The notes under the pieces are model-generated. The model ran no database searches. It was given only the letters and a program-made list of their open reading frames with translations, and was not told the origin of the DNA. Below are positions 9,401 to 17,593 of a stretch of DNA of 64,000 nucleotides, in pieces; position 1 is the stretch's first letter, and each line of letters begins with the position of its first letter. The DNA comes from an uncultured Eubacteriales bacterium (lineage in GTDB: Bacteria; Bacillota; Clostridia; Oscillospirales; Oscillospiraceae): contig CAKTLJ010000008.1 of NCBI GenBank assembly GCA_934572535.1, positions 17,678 to 81,677 on the forward strand, in the 5' to 3' direction. The translations under genes and the position numbers were made by a program.

Positions 9401-10082
9401 CCCAGTAGCGGGCGGTCTGGGCGGCCTCGTCCAGGAGAAGCTCGCCCCAGGGGGTCTGGCCCGCATCGGTGAGGCCGGTCAGGTCCAGCGCAGCCCGCTG
9501 CTCCTCCAGCCAGGCCACCGGGTCGGGATAGCTCTGGATCTTTCCATACACATCCAGCGTGATCTCCATCAGGCGGCTGTCGTCCCGCCCGGCAGAGAGG
9601 ATGTCCAGGAGCTTGGCGAAGTCCCCCTCCGGGTCGATGTGCTCGTATCGCTCCTCAAGCACCTGGTTCAGGGTGCGGACCATGAGGACCTGGGCCTCCT
9701 CGTCCTCACAGAGCGCGAGATCCGTCGGCAGGTCCAGCAGGTGGCCCCACTGGCGCAGGAGGACGGTGCAGAAGGCGTGGATGGTGGAGATCTGGGTCTG
9801 ATAGAGCAGGGCAGTCTGCCGCCGGAGGTGGCCGTTCTCCGGCTGGGCCGCCAGGACCTCCGAGAGTTCCTTGGCGATCCTGGCCCGCAGCTCCTCGGCC
9901 GCTGCCCGGGTGAAGGTGATGATGAGGAAGTCATCAATGTTTTTGCCCTCGTTGCAGATGCGGTCCAGAAGGCGCTCCACCAGGACGCGGGTCTTGCCGG
10001 ACCCGGCCGCCGCCGACACCAGCAGTCCGCCGCCCCGGTCCTTTACCACCGCCTCCTGCTCAGGGGTTCTCTTCACGGCCAT
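6480..10082 (-). CDS. addA: ATP-dependent helicase/nuclease subunit A
   Basis: AddA is the UvrD-like helicase plus nuclease subunit of AddAB, the Firmicute counterpart of RecBCD that resects double-strand breaks at Chi. The 1200-residue product starts with TPEQEAVV and Walker A SAAAGSGKTRVL (about 21-32). VDEYQDTN (Walker B) and VGDVKQSIYRFR (motif III) follow. SIHRSKGLEYPVVFL and YVAMTRAKEKL sit in the C-terminal helicase half, and the C-terminal PD-(D/E)XK nuclease motif is LTLVDFKTDRVT. The start overlaps the end of addB by 23 bp, which suggests translational coupling. Confidence 0.97.
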   Translation of the reverse strand: MAVKRTPEQEAVVKDRGGGLLVSAAAGSGKTRVLVERLLDRICNEGKNIDDFLIITFTRAAAEELRARIAKELSEVLAAQPENGHLRRQTALLYQTQISTIHAFCTVLLRQWGHLLDLPTDLALCEDEEAQVLMVRTLNQVLEERYEHIDPEGDFAKLLDILSAGRDDSRLMEITLDVYGKIQSYPDPVAWLEEQRAALDLTGLTDAGQTPWGELLLDEAAQTARYWAGQMARACRLAEEDEVLSKAYGESLAATCRDLEALAQAAAQSWDETARCTVDFPRLKSAKGSEDPAAQAQCKAIRERCKKAVGELMTQFASSSESLLADMALVRPAMNGLISLVEDFSQAYRREKLRRSLLDFGDLEHCAVQLLVDPAGQPTELARQWGSRYAEIMVDEYQDTNQVQNTIFKALSDEGRNLFMVGDVKQSIYRFRLADPTIFLEKYRTFADWTKAREGGERKITMSKNFRSRPEVLEAANDLFRNIMSRDLGEMDYTDAEALYPGGLFPAGTGYETELHVLNFNDDPALTEDKQNKNFLEARFVAKQIAALLRSGFLVSDGAGGQRPLEPDDVAILLRSPGPVRHYYTLALEEQGIGWSAEEGSDFFQTTEISVALSWLQIIDNPRQDIPLLAVLRSPACGFTGDRLAEIRAASAGDFYTALCAAAAQGMEDCRAFLEELAALRFQAGEQSSHQLLWELYRRADLLEIFAAMPGGEKRRENLLAFYELARRFEGTGHKGLFGFLLHLNRVRESGGLRSASAPSKEAGVKIVSIHRSKGLEYPVVFLCGLGRRFNYGDMQKPVLFHPKLGLGPKGLDSETMVEFSTLARGGVALALKKEMLAEEMRLLYVAMTRAKEKLILTHSLAYGLSELKNLAESVSCPADPRVLASCSSVGQWLILTALARPEGAALRQAAEVEDAPVPGVAFGPAWKVCYHAGAVSEEVVRRETAREEEAPAYTAQEVLDQLRWQYPYAVSAATPAKVTATQVEENGEEPGVFLLRRQADREPAPVSRPQFAQETLGLTPAQKGTALHQVMQCVRMDRTGSAAEIREELSRLVAEEYLTGQQAQAVNPAAVARFFASDLGREMRESASLHREYPFSILAPARRFYPDVGEGEEILLQGVIDCWFQGVDGLTLVDFKTDRVTADAARERAARYRGQLAAYAYALEQITGQRVTRRILYFLRPDLGVLLPPDGTEPENFSK

Positions 10083-13000
10083 GCGCTTCGCCTCCTTCCT
10101 CCCGTTGGGCCAGCCAGACCCAGAATTCGCTGTTCTTCACCGACGGGATCCAGCGCCGGTGGTCCTGTTTCTCCTCAAACTGGCAGGCCCGGAAGTATTC
10201 GCAGTACAGACAGGCGTTCTTGTTCGGCCCCCGCCAGAAGGGGTCCGCGTCGATGTTCCCGGCGGAGATCTCCCGGCAGATCTGCTTCAAAATGGCCTGG
10301 GTGTGGCCCTTGAGCCGCCCCAGCCTCTCCGCGCTCACCAGCGCGTCGCCGGTGATCTTCCCCGTCTTAGCGCTCACCCGCAGGGGCAGGAAGCGCAGGC
10401 CGCCCTCGGCGTGCTCCATGGCCTCCAGCACCGCCCCGTCGTCCAGGACCAGCCCCCGCCGAACCAGCTCCTTGTCCAGGAGCCTCTGGCGGGCGCTCTC
10501 TGCCATGTCCCGGCTGCCGGAGATCATGGCGTCCCGGGCCGGCAGATAGAGGACCCCTGCGGGGATCGGATCGGTCTGAAAGACCCGATGCCCCGTTTCC
10601 TCCAGGGCAAACAGGTAGAGAAGCATCTGAAGCCCCAGCCCGTTCCAGATCTCCGTCAGGTCAAAGGACTTCCGCCCGGTCTTGTAGTCCACCACCCGCA
10701 GGTACAAACGGCCATCCTTCACCCAGCCGTCCACCCGGTCCACGAAGCCCGAAACGCGCAGGGTGACGCCGTGATCCCGCACCTCCACCGGGGGCAGCTC
10801 CTTGCCGGAGCCGAAGCCCAGCTCGAAGGCGATCGGCTGGAAGTCCGAGGCCCGCAGCTCGGCGATGACATTGTCCACCACCGCCTGAATGCTTCTTTGC
10901 AGGCGGCGGAAGAGATATCGAAACCGAGGCGTCTGGTGCTCCATGCCTCCCAATTCTGTAAAGGTATATTCCTTTACAGTATCTTGTGTCAAAGCCTTGA
11001 TCTCCTGATCCGTACATTCCGCGACACCGCCCTTGTCCCGGACGGCCCGCAGGACCCGCTCCAAAACAAAGTGGACGAAGGTCCCATACTCCGGGGCGTG
11101 GAACCCCGCCGGGCGGCGGTCCCTGGCCCCCAGGCCGAACTGCATGAAGTAGGCAAAGTGGCAGGATTTGTAGCGGTCCATCCGGGAGGCCGACATGGCC
11201 ACCTTCTCCCCATAGAGGGTCTTCACCGCCTGGGGAGACAACCTGCCCCGCTCCCACTGCGCCGCCCGGTCCAGTCGGCGGAAGCGGCGGGCATAGTCGG
11301 GGTCCTCCTCCAATGCCGCCCGGGCTTCGGGCTGCTTGGCAGCCAGGGTCCGCAGACGGTCGGGCGAGTCCATCGGGACGCAGGTCCCCCAGGCCGCCGG
11401 GAAGAGGGTCAGCAGGCTCTCCACCAGGAAGGAGGGCCGCTTTTCGCCGCCGTTCTCGCCTCCGGCCGACCAGGTGACATAGAGTCGTTCCGTAGGCTGT
11501 GCACAGGCGGTGTATACGATGGTCCTCTCGCGGTCCAGCTTCTCCTCCATCCGGGGGGAGAGGGTCAGGCCGTAGTCCTCCAGCAGCTCCCGGTCCCGGT
11601 CGGTCAGCAGGCCCTGGCCGGGAACGACCTGGGGGATGGAGGCGTCGTCCGCCCCCAGCAGGAAGAGGACCTTACAGGACCGGTTGGACAGCCGTTGGGC
11701 GTCTCCCGCCGTCACGCGGTCCAGAGAGGCCGGGATCGAACCCACAGAATAGCGGGAGAGCAGCAGACGCAGCAGGCGGGCGAACTCGGAAAAGTCCGCC
11801 TCCATGTCCCCCAGGATCGAACTGCACTGCTCCAGCCCCCCGCAGAAGATATCCCAGAGCTGGCTCACCTGTCGTGCCAGCTCCGGCTCTCCCTGCTCCA
11901 GAAGCCAGGCCGTGCGAGCCTCCAGGGCCTCCGGCACTTGGATCTCCTCCAGAAATGCGTAAAGTGAAATCACTTGACTCTGTATGGAATCCTTGGCTTT
12001 TTTCTTCAAACGCTCCAGCGGGGCGATGACTCGCTGTCGAAGCGCGTTGAGGTCCTCCAGGGTCTGGCGGTCCTCCTCGTCAAAGGTCTGATGATACCCT
12101 CCCGGGTGCATGGTCCAGGCTCTGGTCCACCGCCCTCCCCAGATATCCCAGGTGAGGACGTAGTTTTCCAGCCGGTCACACTCCGCCGGGGTGAGCCCCG
12201 TCAGGCCGGTCTTCAGATAGCGGAACATGTCCTCGTAGGCATAGCCCCCGTTCACCGCATCCATGGCGGCGGTGATGAGGGTAAAGATGGGCTTTTGGAG
12301 GATGTCGGTCATATCGGACTGGAAGACCGGAATGTCGTACTGGGCAAACAGGCCCTCGATGTGCTCCCAGTAGCGGTCCATGGAGCGGGCGGACAGGGCA
12401 ATGTCCCGGTAGCGCAGACCGCCCTGCTGGACGAGCCTGCGGATCTCTCCCGCCGCCCAGCGCACCTCCTCCCCGGGGGTGGGGCAGCACCCCACGAACA
12501 CGCTGCCGTCCCATTCCCCTTCGTAGGGCGGCAAGGGGCGGGCAAAGAGGTTCTGTTCCAGCCAGTCCAGGGCCTCGGTCCGGACCCCCGGTCGAAGCGG
12601 AAGGGCCTCCTCGGTCAGCGGACAGCTCGCCTTGGCGGCCAGCCGTTTCAGCCAGGCTATGGTCTTTTGCGCCGGGGCGAAGACGCCCTCCTCCCCTTCC
12701 CGCTCCCCCAAGGTGAGGGTCACGGTGACCGAGTGGGCCTGCCGCAGGATCTGCTCCAGCACCAACCCCTGCTGGGGGGTGAAGTCCGTGAAGCCGTCCA
12801 GATAGACGTCCTGGTTTCGGAAGAAGGGATAGCCCTTGAGCTTGTCAGCCAGCCGGGTGAGGCGATCTCTGGGGTCCAGACTGCCCCGGGCGGTCATCGC
12901 CTCGTAGGCCCCGAAGATCAGGCCCAGGTCACGGAGCTTTTCTCCGTCCAGCCCCTCGGTCTCCTCTCCCACCTGGGTCAGCTGGGCCCCGGTGACGCAG

Positions 13001-13383
13001 CAGCTTTTCAGCTCGTCCATGGTGGTGAGGAGGCTGGACAGAAATTCCGGCTTTTGGGAGGGCATGGCGTATGCCCGCAGGTTGCCGCTGACCGACCGCA
13101 GGGCGGCGTACATGACCAGCAGGCGGCCACCCTCGTCCAGCACCGGCCGCGCGCCGCCCCCGGCCAGGGAGATCACCCGGTTCTCCAGGCGGGTAAAGGA
13201 GAGGACCTCGCCGTACCTCCCCGCCTGGTTGCCGTTTTCCCGGCAGAACCGCTCCTCGGTCTCGAAGGAAGCCTGCTCCGGCACCAGCAAAAGCTGGCGG
13301 CGGCGCTCGCCCTCCTCTCTCATCCGGCCCAGGACGGTCCCTGTCTTGCCGCAGCCGGCCCGGCCCGTGACGATATGCAGCAT
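10060..13383 (-). CDS. addB: ATP-dependent helicase/nuclease subunit B
   Basis: AddB (1107 aa) is the inactive-helicase, Chi-recognising and nuclease subunit of the AddAB complex. It has an N-terminal Walker A, GRAGCGKTGTV (about 7-17). The C-terminal nuclease domain has LRVVDYKTGRKSFDL and is held by an iron-sulfur cluster whose four cysteines are visible as YKSCHFAYF (first Cys) and CLYCEYFRACQFEE (last three). The start MLHIVTG has AGGAGAGG upstream. It precedes addA in the same transcript. Confidence 0.96.
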   Translation of the reverse strand: MLHIVTGRAGCGKTGTVLGRMREEGERRRQLLLVPEQASFETEERFCRENGNQAGRYGEVLSFTRLENRVISLAGGGARPVLDEGGRLLVMYAALRSVSGNLRAYAMPSQKPEFLSSLLTTMDELKSCCVTGAQLTQVGEETEGLDGEKLRDLGLIFGAYEAMTARGSLDPRDRLTRLADKLKGYPFFRNQDVYLDGFTDFTPQQGLVLEQILRQAHSVTVTLTLGEREGEEGVFAPAQKTIAWLKRLAAKASCPLTEEALPLRPGVRTEALDWLEQNLFARPLPPYEGEWDGSVFVGCCPTPGEEVRWAAGEIRRLVQQGGLRYRDIALSARSMDRYWEHIEGLFAQYDIPVFQSDMTDILQKPIFTLITAAMDAVNGGYAYEDMFRYLKTGLTGLTPAECDRLENYVLTWDIWGGRWTRAWTMHPGGYHQTFDEEDRQTLEDLNALRQRVIAPLERLKKKAKDSIQSQVISLYAFLEEIQVPEALEARTAWLLEQGEPELARQVSQLWDIFCGGLEQCSSILGDMEADFSEFARLLRLLLSRYSVGSIPASLDRVTAGDAQRLSNRSCKVLFLLGADDASIPQVVPGQGLLTDRDRELLEDYGLTLSPRMEEKLDRERTIVYTACAQPTERLYVTWSAGGENGGEKRPSFLVESLLTLFPAAWGTCVPMDSPDRLRTLAAKQPEARAALEEDPDYARRFRRLDRAAQWERGRLSPQAVKTLYGEKVAMSASRMDRYKSCHFAYFMQFGLGARDRRPAGFHAPEYGTFVHFVLERVLRAVRDKGGVAECTDQEIKALTQDTVKEYTFTELGGMEHQTPRFRYLFRRLQRSIQAVVDNVIAELRASDFQPIAFELGFGSGKELPPVEVRDHGVTLRVSGFVDRVDGWVKDGRLYLRVVDYKTGRKSFDLTEIWNGLGLQMLLYLFALEETGHRVFQTDPIPAGVLYLPARDAMISGSRDMAESARQRLLDKELVRRGLVLDDGAVLEAMEHAEGGLRFLPLRVSAKTGKITGDALVSAERLGRLKGHTQAILKQICREISAGNIDADPFWRGPNKNACLYCEYFRACQFEEKQDHRRWIPSVKNSEFWVWLAQREEGGEAHGREENP

Positions 13384-13411
13384 AGCCTCTCCTCCTTCTC
13401 ATTCTGCAACA

Positions 13412-13441
13412 CAGGCCTGCCGCGTCTGGCGGCAGGCCTGC
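13412..13441 (-). terminator. Hairpin after fba (weak terminator)
   Basis: CAGGCCTGCCG and CGGCAGGCCTG form a strong 11-bp hairpin between the fba stop and addB. The following minus-strand sequence (TGTTGCAG) has only a poor U tract. It may terminate weakly or protect the 3' end while letting transcription run into addB. Confidence 0.5.
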
Positions 13442-13459
13442 TGAAAGCAATGGGGTCGA

Positions 13460-14395
13460 TTACAGGGACTCGTTGGAGCCCAGGACGTTGACGATCTTGT
13501 CCTTCACCAGCTCCTTCACGAACTGACGGCCCACCTTCAGGTAGCTTCTGGGGTCGAAGTTGGCAGGGTCCGCCATGATCTGCTGACGGACCCCGGCGGT
13601 CATGGCCAGGCGCAGGTCAGAGTCGATGTTGATCTTGCAGACGGCCATCTTGGCTGCCTGACGGAGCTGATCCTCGGGCACGCCGATGGCGTCCTTCAGC
13701 TGGCCGCCGTTGGCGTTGATGATGTCCACATACTTGGGGGTGACGGAGGAGGCCCCGTGCAGGACGATGGGGAAGCCGGGCAGGCGGCGGGAGACCTCTT
13801 CCAGGATGTCGAAGCGAAGCTGGGGCTTGGTGCCGGGCTTGAACTTGAAGGCCCCGTGGCTGGTACCGATGGCGATGGCCAGGCTGTCCACGCCGGTGGC
13901 CCGGACGAACTCCTCCACCTGGTTGGGATCGGTGTAGGAGGAGTCGGCGGCGGAGACGTTCACGTCGTCCTCGATGCCGGCCAGGCGGCCCAGCTCACCC
14001 TCCACCACCACGCCACGGGCGTGGGCATAGTCCACGACCTGCTTGGTCAGGGCGATGTTGTCCTCGAAGGAGTGCTTGGAGCCGTCGATCATAACGGAGG
14101 TGAAGCCGCCGTCGATGCAGGCCTTGCAGATCTCAAAGTCCTCGCCGTGGTCCAGGTGCAGGGCGATGGGCAGGTCCGTGTCGGCCACGGCTGCCTCCAC
14201 CAGCTTCATCAGGTAGGTGTGCTTGGCGTACTTCCGCGCACCGGCGGAGACCTGGAGGATGACGGGAGAATTGGCTTCCCGGGCTGCTTCGGTGATGCCC
14301 TGGACGATCTCCATATTGTTGACGTTGAACGCGCCGATGGCATAGCCGCCCTCGTAGGCCTTCTTGAACATTTCAGTGGTAGTAACTAACGGCAT
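13460..14395 (-). CDS. fba: Class II fructose-1,6-bisphosphate aldolase
   Basis: The enzyme splits fructose-1,6-bisphosphate into DHAP and glyceraldehyde-3-phosphate in glycolysis and runs in reverse in gluconeogenesis. The 311-residue product has the class II zinc-site motifs IALHLDHGEDFEICKACIDGGFTSVMIDGSKHS and LHGASSVT, plus the phosphate-binding GTSHGAFKF. The start MPLVTTTEMF at 14395 is chosen because GAGAGGAGAGG lies just upstream; an in-frame TTG 18 bp earlier is part of that Shine-Dalgarno region. It is divergent from PPi-phosphofructokinase, the preceding pathway step, and shares a promoter element with it. Confidence 0.97.
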   Translation of the reverse strand: MPLVTTTEMFKKAYEGGYAIGAFNVNNMEIVQGITEAAREANSPVILQVSAGARKYAKHTYLMKLVEAAVADTDLPIALHLDHGEDFEICKACIDGGFTSVMIDGSKHSFEDNIALTKQVVDYAHARGVVVEGELGRLAGIEDDVNVSAADSSYTDPNQVEEFVRATGVDSLAIAIGTSHGAFKFKPGTKPQLRFDILEEVSRRLPGFPIVLHGASSVTPKYVDIINANGGQLKDAIGVPEDQLRQAAKMAVCKINIDSDLRLAMTAGVRQQIMADPANFDPRSYLKVGRQFVKELVKDKIVNVLGSNESL

Positions 14396-14440
14396 GATAA
14401 CCTCTCCTCTCAAACAAATCAGATAAATTCCAGATAAATC

Positions 14441-14492
14441 ATTGTACCAACAATCATTGATAATTGCAAGTGGGGCCTGGATATGTTATGAT
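14441..14492. promoter_or_regulatory. Divergent fba/pfp promoters sharing one palindromic -35 box
   Basis: TTGCAA at 14464-14469 reads the same on both strands. On the plus strand TATGAT (14487-14492) follows after exactly 17 bp; on the minus strand TACAAT (14446-14441) follows after exactly 17 bp. Both are good SigA-type promoters facing outward towards pfp and fba, so one hexamer appears to serve both. Confidence 0.75.
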
Positions 14493-14555
14493 GTTAGATA
14501 GCAACTTCGCAAGAAAATCGATCATTCTTTTATCACATAAATGGAGGAGTTCTCT

Positions 14556-15803
14556 ATGGAAAACCTGAAAGGCGCCTGCATCATCGGCCAGTCCGGCGGT
14601 CCCACCTGTGTCATCAACGCCAGCGCCCAGGGGGTCGTTCAGACTGCCCTGGCCAACGAAAACATCACCCGCGTCCTGGGCGCGGCCCACGGCATCAAGG
14701 GCGTGCTGGCCGACCGGCTCTACGACATGGGCCAGGAGGACCCCGCAGAGCTGGACCTGCTGCAATTCACCCCCTCGTCCGCCCTCGGCTCCTGCCGCTA
14801 CAAGCTGGCCGATCCCGATGTGGACGACACCGACTACAAGCGTATCCTGGAGATCTTCCAGAAGTACGACGTCCGCTACTTCTTCTACAACGGCGGCAAC
14901 GACTCCATGGACACCTGCAACAAGATCAGCAAGTATATGCAGAAGGTGGGCTACCCCTGCAACATCATGGGCGTGCCCAAGACCATCGACAACGACCTGA
15001 GCGGCACCGACCACTGCCCCGGCTACGCCAGCGCCGCCAAGTACATCGCCACCTCCTGCATGGAACTCTACCAGGACGCCCGGGTCTATGACACCGGCAC
15101 CGTGGTGGTCGTCGAGATCATGGGCCGCCACGCGGGCTGGCTGGCCGGCGCTGCCGGGCTGGCCTCCTGGGCCGGTTCCGGCCCCGACCTGGTCTATCTG
15201 CCCGAAGTGGACTTCGACATGGACCAGTTCCTGGCCGATGTGAAGCGGGTCTACGAGGCCAACGGCACCTGCCTGGTGGCCGTCTCCGAGGGCATCCACT
15301 ACGCCGACGGCACCTTCGTCTCCGAGGCCAAGACCTCCGCCACCGATGGCTTCGGCCACGCCCAGCTGGGTGGTCTGGCCGTCATGCTGGCCGACGTCAT
15401 CAAGGAGAAGATGGGCGTCAAGGTCCGGGGGATCGAGTTCTCCCTCCTCCAGCGCTGCGGCTCTCATCTGGCCTCCAAGACCGACGTGGAGGAGGCCTAT
15501 CTGGTGGGCAAGGCCGCCGTGGAGGCCGCTGTCGCCGGGACGACCGACTGCATGGTGGGCCTGGACTGCGTCCGGGGCGAGCAGGGCTACCGCTGCCAGA
15601 CCAAGCTTGTCCCCCTGACCGAGGCCGCCAACACCGAGCGCAAGGTCCCCCGCGCCTGGATCAACGCCGCGGGCAACGGCGTCGAGCAGGGCTTCCTGGA
15701 CTACGCGCTTCCCCTGATCCAGGGGGAACCCCAGCGCCCCCTGGAGGGCTCCCTCCCCCGCTTCGCCAAGCTGAAGAAGATCCTGACCACCGACATCGAC
15801 TGA
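14556..15803 (+). CDS. pfp: Pyrophosphate-dependent 6-phosphofructokinase
   Basis: This 415-residue PFKA-superfamily enzyme phosphorylates fructose-6-phosphate to the 1,6-bisphosphate, probably using PPi reversibly. Two positions known to separate donors support this. GGNDSMDT has Asp where ATP enzymes have Gly (GGDGS), and PKTIDND has Lys where ATP enzymes have Gly (PGTIDND). The substrate-binding motif MGRHAGWLAG is also present. The start at 14556 is preferred over ATG 14541 because GGAGGAG sits 6 nt before it. The gene is monocistronic, with its own promoter and a terminator right after the stop. A PPi enzyme beside a reversible aldolase suits an anaerobe that saves ATP. Confidence 0.93.
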   Translation: MENLKGACIIGQSGGPTCVINASAQGVVQTALANENITRVLGAAHGIKGVLADRLYDMGQEDPAELDLLQFTPSSALGSCRYKLADPDVDDTDYKRILEIFQKYDVRYFFYNGGNDSMDTCNKISKYMQKVGYPCNIMGVPKTIDNDLSGTDHCPGYASAAKYIATSCMELYQDARVYDTGTVVVVEIMGRHAGWLAGAAGLASWAGSGPDLVYLPEVDFDMDQFLADVKRVYEANGTCLVAVSEGIHYADGTFVSEAKTSATDGFGHAQLGGLAVMLADVIKEKMGVKVRGIEFSLLQRCGSHLASKTDVEEAYLVGKAAVEAAVAGTTDCMVGLDCVRGEQGYRCQTKLVPLTEAANTERKVPRAWINAAGNGVEQGFLDYALPLIQGEPQRPLEGSLPRFAKLKKILTTDID

Positions 15804-15810
15804 TCGCATC

Positions 15811-15848
15811 AAAAAAAGCTGCCGCGCAATGATCGCGGCAGCTTTTTT
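15811..15848. terminator. Bidirectional intrinsic terminator
   Basis: AGCTGCCGCG and CGCGGCAGCT form a 10-bp stem with a 7-nt loop, flanked by an A run on the left and TTTTTT on the right. It can therefore stop transcripts of both pfp (plus) and the SPOCS/LysM gene (minus), which converge here. Confidence 0.9.
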
Positions 15849-15853
15849 GCTGT

Positions 15854-17368
15854 TTAACGAGGGATCAGCAGCATCTGTCCGGGGCAGACCTCCCCGGAGG
15901 TCAGGCCGCTGGCCTCCAAGATCTCTTGGTCCGTGGACAGGCAGGCCTTGGCCACGTCCCACAGGGTCTCCCCTGTCCGAACGGCCCGGAGGATCACCGA
16001 GGGCCGCTCGTCGGCCTCTTCCCGCTTCTCTCCCAGGGTCACCCGGCCCACCAGAGGAACGCTTCGGCTCTCCAGCGCCATCCAGCGGAAGGTCAAGGGG
16101 AAGGAGACCTCCACCCCCTCGCCGACCGGCGCCGCCGTAGGCGCGCGGACGATCTCCCCGGAGAAGGTGCAGGGGACCTCCCCCTGGTCGGCCATCCGAT
16201 GCTCCGCCGTCACCGTCTCGTGGAGGCAAACCGGGCCGTCCTCCCCCAGATACAGGACCATCAGCTGGACCTCCTGGGTTAGGACCCGGTCCCGCCCCTC
16301 CTGCCGCTGGCTGCTTCTGCCCAGGCGGGCCTGGACGTCCAGGATCTCCACGGGCAGTCCCTCGGTCTCCAGGACCGTTCGGAGCATCTCCTGCTCCTCA
16401 CTGCGGCCCAGAAGCTGCTGGGCCGTCACGGGGTCTTCCTGGGTTTGCAGGTCATAGACCGTGCTGTACAGGTCCGCCAGCACGGGGACCTCCACCTGCT
16501 TGCGGAGGACGGCCTGGGCCTGGAGGACCAACTCCGCCTGGAAGGTACGCGGGTCCTCCTCCGTCAGCTCGCACTTCACGTCGGTGAAGAGCAGCGCCAG
16601 GTCGCAGATCGCGTCCTCGCCCTCCTCGCCCGCGTCCATGATCTGGGAGTAGGGCAGGCGGAACTCCTCGGAGAAAATTCTCCCGTCCTCCCCCCGGCAC
16701 AGGACCTTCAGGGCCGCCTCCCCCTTGAAGACCAGCTTGCTGCCGATGACCCGAGCCTCCGCGCAGGTGCAGCGCACCCGGGTCCCCAGCAGGCGCTCCA
16801 CCGCCGGACGACCGGCAGGCAGGGTCAAAGCGTCGCTGTAAGTAAAGCGCTTCTCCTGGGCGTTCACCGCCATCAGGCTCTGAAAGAGGTCCGTCCTCTG
16901 CCGGATGCTGTAGGTCTCGGTCTCCTCCGCCGCAGCGGCCAGGGAGAGCGTTTGGGGGGAAAATCCCTCCACCTCCAGCTGCCAGCTGGCCCGCACCAGG
17001 ACCTTGCGGGGGTTGAGCAGATGGACGTCCACCGACAGGACCCTGGCCTGCACCTGGAGCATACACCGCCGGGTGACCTCTGGCAGCTCCGGAGAGGCAG
17101 CGAACGGCAGGGTCACCTCCATGGCCTCCAGGTCCCCCTCCCCTTCTGGCTGGTAGAGGATGGTGACCTTCAGCAGGCCGGAGAACTCCGCCTTCCCCTC
17201 CTGGGGTTCCTTGCGCTGCAGCAGCAGCTTTCCCTCTCCGTCCAGCACCTGCCAGACGTCCGGGCAGGCGTCGGGCACGATCATTTCCGCCGTCTCTTCC
17301 TGTTCCAATGTGGTGTGGCAGACGGTTTCCCAGCACCGCACAGATCCTCGCCGGAGTTCCAATTCCAT
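15854..17368 (-). CDS. SPOCS (DUF3794) and LysM domain protein
   Basis: The 504-residue protein carries repeated SPOCS/DUF3794 segments. An example is the N-terminal block around IVPDACPDVWQVLD; further copies lie at roughly residues 190-270 and 320-410. It ends in a C-terminal LysM module (about 455-504: RTGETLWDVAKACLSTDQEILEASG, ending GQMLLIPR). Such proteins are typical of spore-formers and are thought to act at the spore coat or envelope. No signal peptide is visible. The ATG at 17368 has AAAGGA upstream; the frame runs 12 codons further without a start signal. It is isolated between terminators. Confidence 0.85.
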   Translation of the reverse strand: MELELRRGSVRCWETVCHTTLEQEETAEMIVPDACPDVWQVLDGEGKLLLQRKEPQEGKAEFSGLLKVTILYQPEGEGDLEAMEVTLPFAASPELPEVTRRCMLQVQARVLSVDVHLLNPRKVLVRASWQLEVEGFSPQTLSLAAAAEETETYSIRQRTDLFQSLMAVNAQEKRFTYSDALTLPAGRPAVERLLGTRVRCTCAEARVIGSKLVFKGEAALKVLCRGEDGRIFSEEFRLPYSQIMDAGEEGEDAICDLALLFTDVKCELTEEDPRTFQAELVLQAQAVLRKQVEVPVLADLYSTVYDLQTQEDPVTAQQLLGRSEEQEMLRTVLETEGLPVEILDVQARLGRSSQRQEGRDRVLTQEVQLMVLYLGEDGPVCLHETVTAEHRMADQGEVPCTFSGEIVRAPTAAPVGEGVEVSFPLTFRWMALESRSVPLVGRVTLGEKREEADERPSVILRAVRTGETLWDVAKACLSTDQEILEASGLTSGEVCPGQMLLIPR

Positions 17369-17543
17369 AGTGTGACCAATCCTTTCTCGCAAGTACAAGT
17401 ACAAGGTAGTATCTGTCCCATCCTATGTTGGCTCCCCGGCGGGTATGTCATGTTAAATGCGGAAAATCTTTTTCAGCAAGCCCGAAAGGGCCTTGGGCGC
17501 GTTCACTACCACCATTTTCACGGAGATCCCTCCCTTCCGCAGG

Positions 17544-17593
17544 AAAACACCCGGCTGTTCTCAGTCTATTCTGAAAACAGCCGGGTGGTGTTT
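17544..17593 (-). terminator. Intrinsic terminator overlapping the rsgA stop codon
   Basis: AACACC-ACCCGGCTGTT and AACAGCCGGGT-GTT form a long stem around a 15-nt loop on the minus strand, followed by TTTT. The first arm begins inside the rsgA stop codon (17592-17594). This ends the long yicC-to-rsgA cluster. Confidence 0.8.

Noticed and set aside
8337..11967. Very long plus-strand open frames (over 650 codons) opposite addA and addB, and similar ones opposite most genes
   Set aside because: They run antiparallel to well-recognised genes, lack ribosome-binding sites and recognisable domains, and arise from high GC at third positions.
17369..17460. CATAGGAT and CATACCC elements upstream of the SPOCS/LysM gene as a SigE promoter
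   Set aside because: The -35 partner is poor and the -10 match is weaker than that of spoIIIAA, so I do not call it.
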